From contig NZ_JAFJYC010000001.1 of the NCBI RefSeq assembly GCF_018777395.1, forward strand, positions 1,302,001 to 1,366,000: a stretch of 64,000 bases of DNA, written 5' to 3'. The stretch is from Candidatus Sodalis endolongispinus. Its GTDB lineage: Bacteria > Pseudomonadota > Gammaproteobacteria > Enterobacterales > Enterobacteriaceae. The notes beneath the pieces are model-generated. The model was not told the DNA's origin and searched no databases. It was given only the letters and a program-made list of their open reading frames with translations. A program made the position numbers and the translations under genes. Below are positions 62,635 through 64,000 of the stretch, one piece after another. How positions within the stretch are numbered: position 1 is the stretch's first letter; every line of letters starts with the position of its first letter.

Positions 62635-64000
62635 ATGAAATCCATCAAACCCGGTATCGGGCTGCTGTGCGTTATTGCGCTGTATTATCTGCTGCCGCTG
62701 TCGTTTCGAGGCCTGTGGCAGCCGGATGAAACCCGTTATGCTGAAATAAGCCGCGAAATGCTGGCGAGCGGCGATTGGATTGTCCCCCATTTCCTGGGGC
62801 TGCGTTATTTTGAAAAACCGTCCGTCGGCTACTGGATTAATAATCTCAGCCAGTGGGCGTTTGGCCACACCAATTTTGCCGTGCATTTTGGTTCCGCATT
62901 CTCGATTGCCCTGACGGCGCTCATGGTGTACTGGCTGGCGCTGCGGTTATGGCAGGACCGGTGGCTTGGTCTGACGGCGGCGGCGATCTACAGCTCCTGC
63001 CTGTTGGTTTATAGCATCGGGACCTATGCGGTGCTCGACCCGATGATAGCCCTATGGCTGGCGGCCGCCATGTGCGCTTTCTGGCAGGCGGTACAGGCGC
63101 CCCGCGGCTGGCGTAAGGGGCTGGGTCATCTGGCGCTGGGCATCGCCTGCGGGCTAGGGTTTATGACCAAAGGCTTTCTGGCGCTGGCGGTACCGGTGCT
63201 CAGCGTTCTGCCGTGGGTCATCGCGCAAAAACGCTGGAAAGAGGTGTTTATGTACGGGCCGCTGGCGCTACTCGGCGCCGTGGCGACAAGTCTGCCGTGG
63301 GTTATCGCCATCGCGCGGCGCGAGCCGGATTTCTGGCATTATTTTATCTGGGTCGAGCATGTTCAGCGCTTCGCGGAAGATAATGCCCAACATAAAGCCC
63401 CTTTCTGGTATTACCTGCCGGTGCTGCTGTCGGGGACGTTGCCCTGGCTGGGGCTGCTGCCCGGTGCGCTGGGTCGCGCCTGGCGTGAACGTCAAACGCA
63501 GAGCGGGGCGTTCTATCTGCTGGGCTGGGTCGTCATGCCGCTGCTGTTTTTTAGCCTGTCGAAAGGCAAGCTGACGACCTATATTCTTCCCTGCTTCGCG
63601 CCGCTGGCACTGCTGATGGCGCGCTATGCGGCGACGTGCAGCGGGCGGGCGCTAAAGGTTAACGGCGTCCTGAATCTGCTGTTCGGGCTGTTGTGCGTCA
63701 TCACGGTAGCCGGCGTATTGGCTCCCTGGGGTCTGGCAAAGCATCCGCTCTTTGCGCAGGATGAAGGCCACAAAGTGCTGCTGGGGGTGCTCGGTTTCCT
63801 GGTCTGGGCGGCGGTGGGCGGGCTGACCCTGCGCGCGCCCACCGCACGCTGGCGCTGGGCGGCGCTGTGTCCGCTGGGGATTGCGCTGCTGGTAGGGCAG
63901 GCGATACCACAGCGGGTGATCGACGCTAAGCAGCCGCTGTCATTTATCCAAACCGTGCGGCCGCAGCTGGAAAACAGCCGCTTTATTTTCGCCAATAGCG
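62635..64000 (+). CDS. arnT: Lipid A L-Ara4N transferase ArnT (5' part, runs off the window)
   Basis: Attaches L-Ara4N to lipid A on the periplasmic face of the inner membrane, giving resistance to polymyxin and cationic peptides. The frame is open from ATG 62635 to the window end (about 455 codons of the usual 550). GT83 hallmarks: [14 protein letters not shown] in the first periplasmic loop, with the catalytic-type acid, [13 protein letters not shown], and many membrane spans (for example [20 protein letters not shown]). The [18 protein letters not shown] segment is also conserved. No stop or frameshift in the visible part. Last visible gene of arnBCADT. Confidence 0.97.
   Translation, partial: MKSIKPGIGLLCVIALYYLLPLSFRGLWQPDETRYAEISREMLASGDWIVPHFLGLRYFEKPSVGYWINNLSQWAFGHTNFAVHFGSAFSIALTALMVYWLALRLWQDRWLGLTAAAIYSSCLLVYSIGTYAVLDPMIALWLAAAMCAFWQAVQAPRGWRKGLGHLALGIACGLGFMTKGFLALAVPVLSVLPWVIAQKRWKEVFMYGPLALLGAVATSLPWVIAIARREPDFWHYFIWVEHVQRFAEDNAQHKAPFWYYLPVLLSGTLPWLGLLPGALGRAWRERQTQSGAFYLLGWVVMPLLFFSLSKGKLTTYILPCFAPLALLMARYAATCSGRALKVNGVLNLLFGLLCVITVAGVLAPWGLAKHPLFAQDEGHKVLLGVLGFLVWAAVGGLTLRAPTARWRWAALCPLGIALLVGQAIPQRVIDAKQPLSFIQTVRPQLENSRFIFANS

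Overview
The window is gammaproteobacterial chromosome. Gene order matches the Enterobacterales block der-bamB-yfgM-hisS-ispG-rodZ-pilF-rlmN-ndk ... sseA-sseB-pepB-isc-trmJ-suhB ... glyA-glnB-glrR-qseG-glrK-glmY-purL-mltF-tadA-pgpC. Moderately GC-rich DNA, many genes broken by a single small indel or stop codon, long non-coding stretches and one IS remnant point to a recently host-restricted enteric symbiont. A Sodalis species (S. glossinidius-like) is my best inference; I could not run a search.

Layout. 1-178: decayed 3' end of an unidentified gene. 218-5971: lac locus with an intact lacI, intact-looking operators and CRP site, but dead lacZ and lacY and no lacA. 6255-8693: two GNAT acetyltransferases and a 3-hydroxyisobutyrate-dehydrogenase-type oxidoreductase. 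9123-10582: a protealysin-like M4 protease with its emfourin-type inhibitor. 10579-20252 (minus strand): intact housekeeping block yfgJ-der-bamB-yfgM-hisS-ispG-rodZ-pilF-rlmN-ndk. 20549-26044: sseA and sseB (both frameshifted near the N-terminus), pepB, and an isc locus reduced to iscR-iscS. 26259-33457: trmJ, suhB, a 43-bp tandem array, a dead idnO-like SDR, a NicO-type metal exporter, truncated csiE, glyA. 33776-38340: glnB (start-proximal frameshift), glrR-qseG-glrK and the GlmY sRNA with its sigma54 promoter and three GlrR sites. 38588-45666: purL (frameshifted), mltF, tadA, pgpC. 45670-49068: dead murP, murQ and murR. 49133-55187: dead PAP2 phosphatase, dead PAS-LuxR regulator, an IS3-family end joined to gene fragments, an intact MFS transporter, a dead ClC channel. 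55521-56633: Fur-boxed iron/siderophore-type binding protein. 57637-64000: intact arnBCADT (lipid A aminoarabinose) behind a PhoP-type box.

The intact genes cover translation and tRNA modification, envelope assembly, isoprenoid synthesis, peptidoglycan-precursor control (GlrKR/GlmY) and resistance to cationic peptides. The broken ones are mostly nutrient scavenging and peripheral regulation (lactose, MurNAc, gluconate-type sugars, phosphatase), plus two surprising core genes, purL and glnB. Five of the frameshifts share one form: a homopolymer that should hold seven T or A holds six. They are either a mutational signature of this lineage or a sequencing artefact, and resolving that decides how much of the decay is real.
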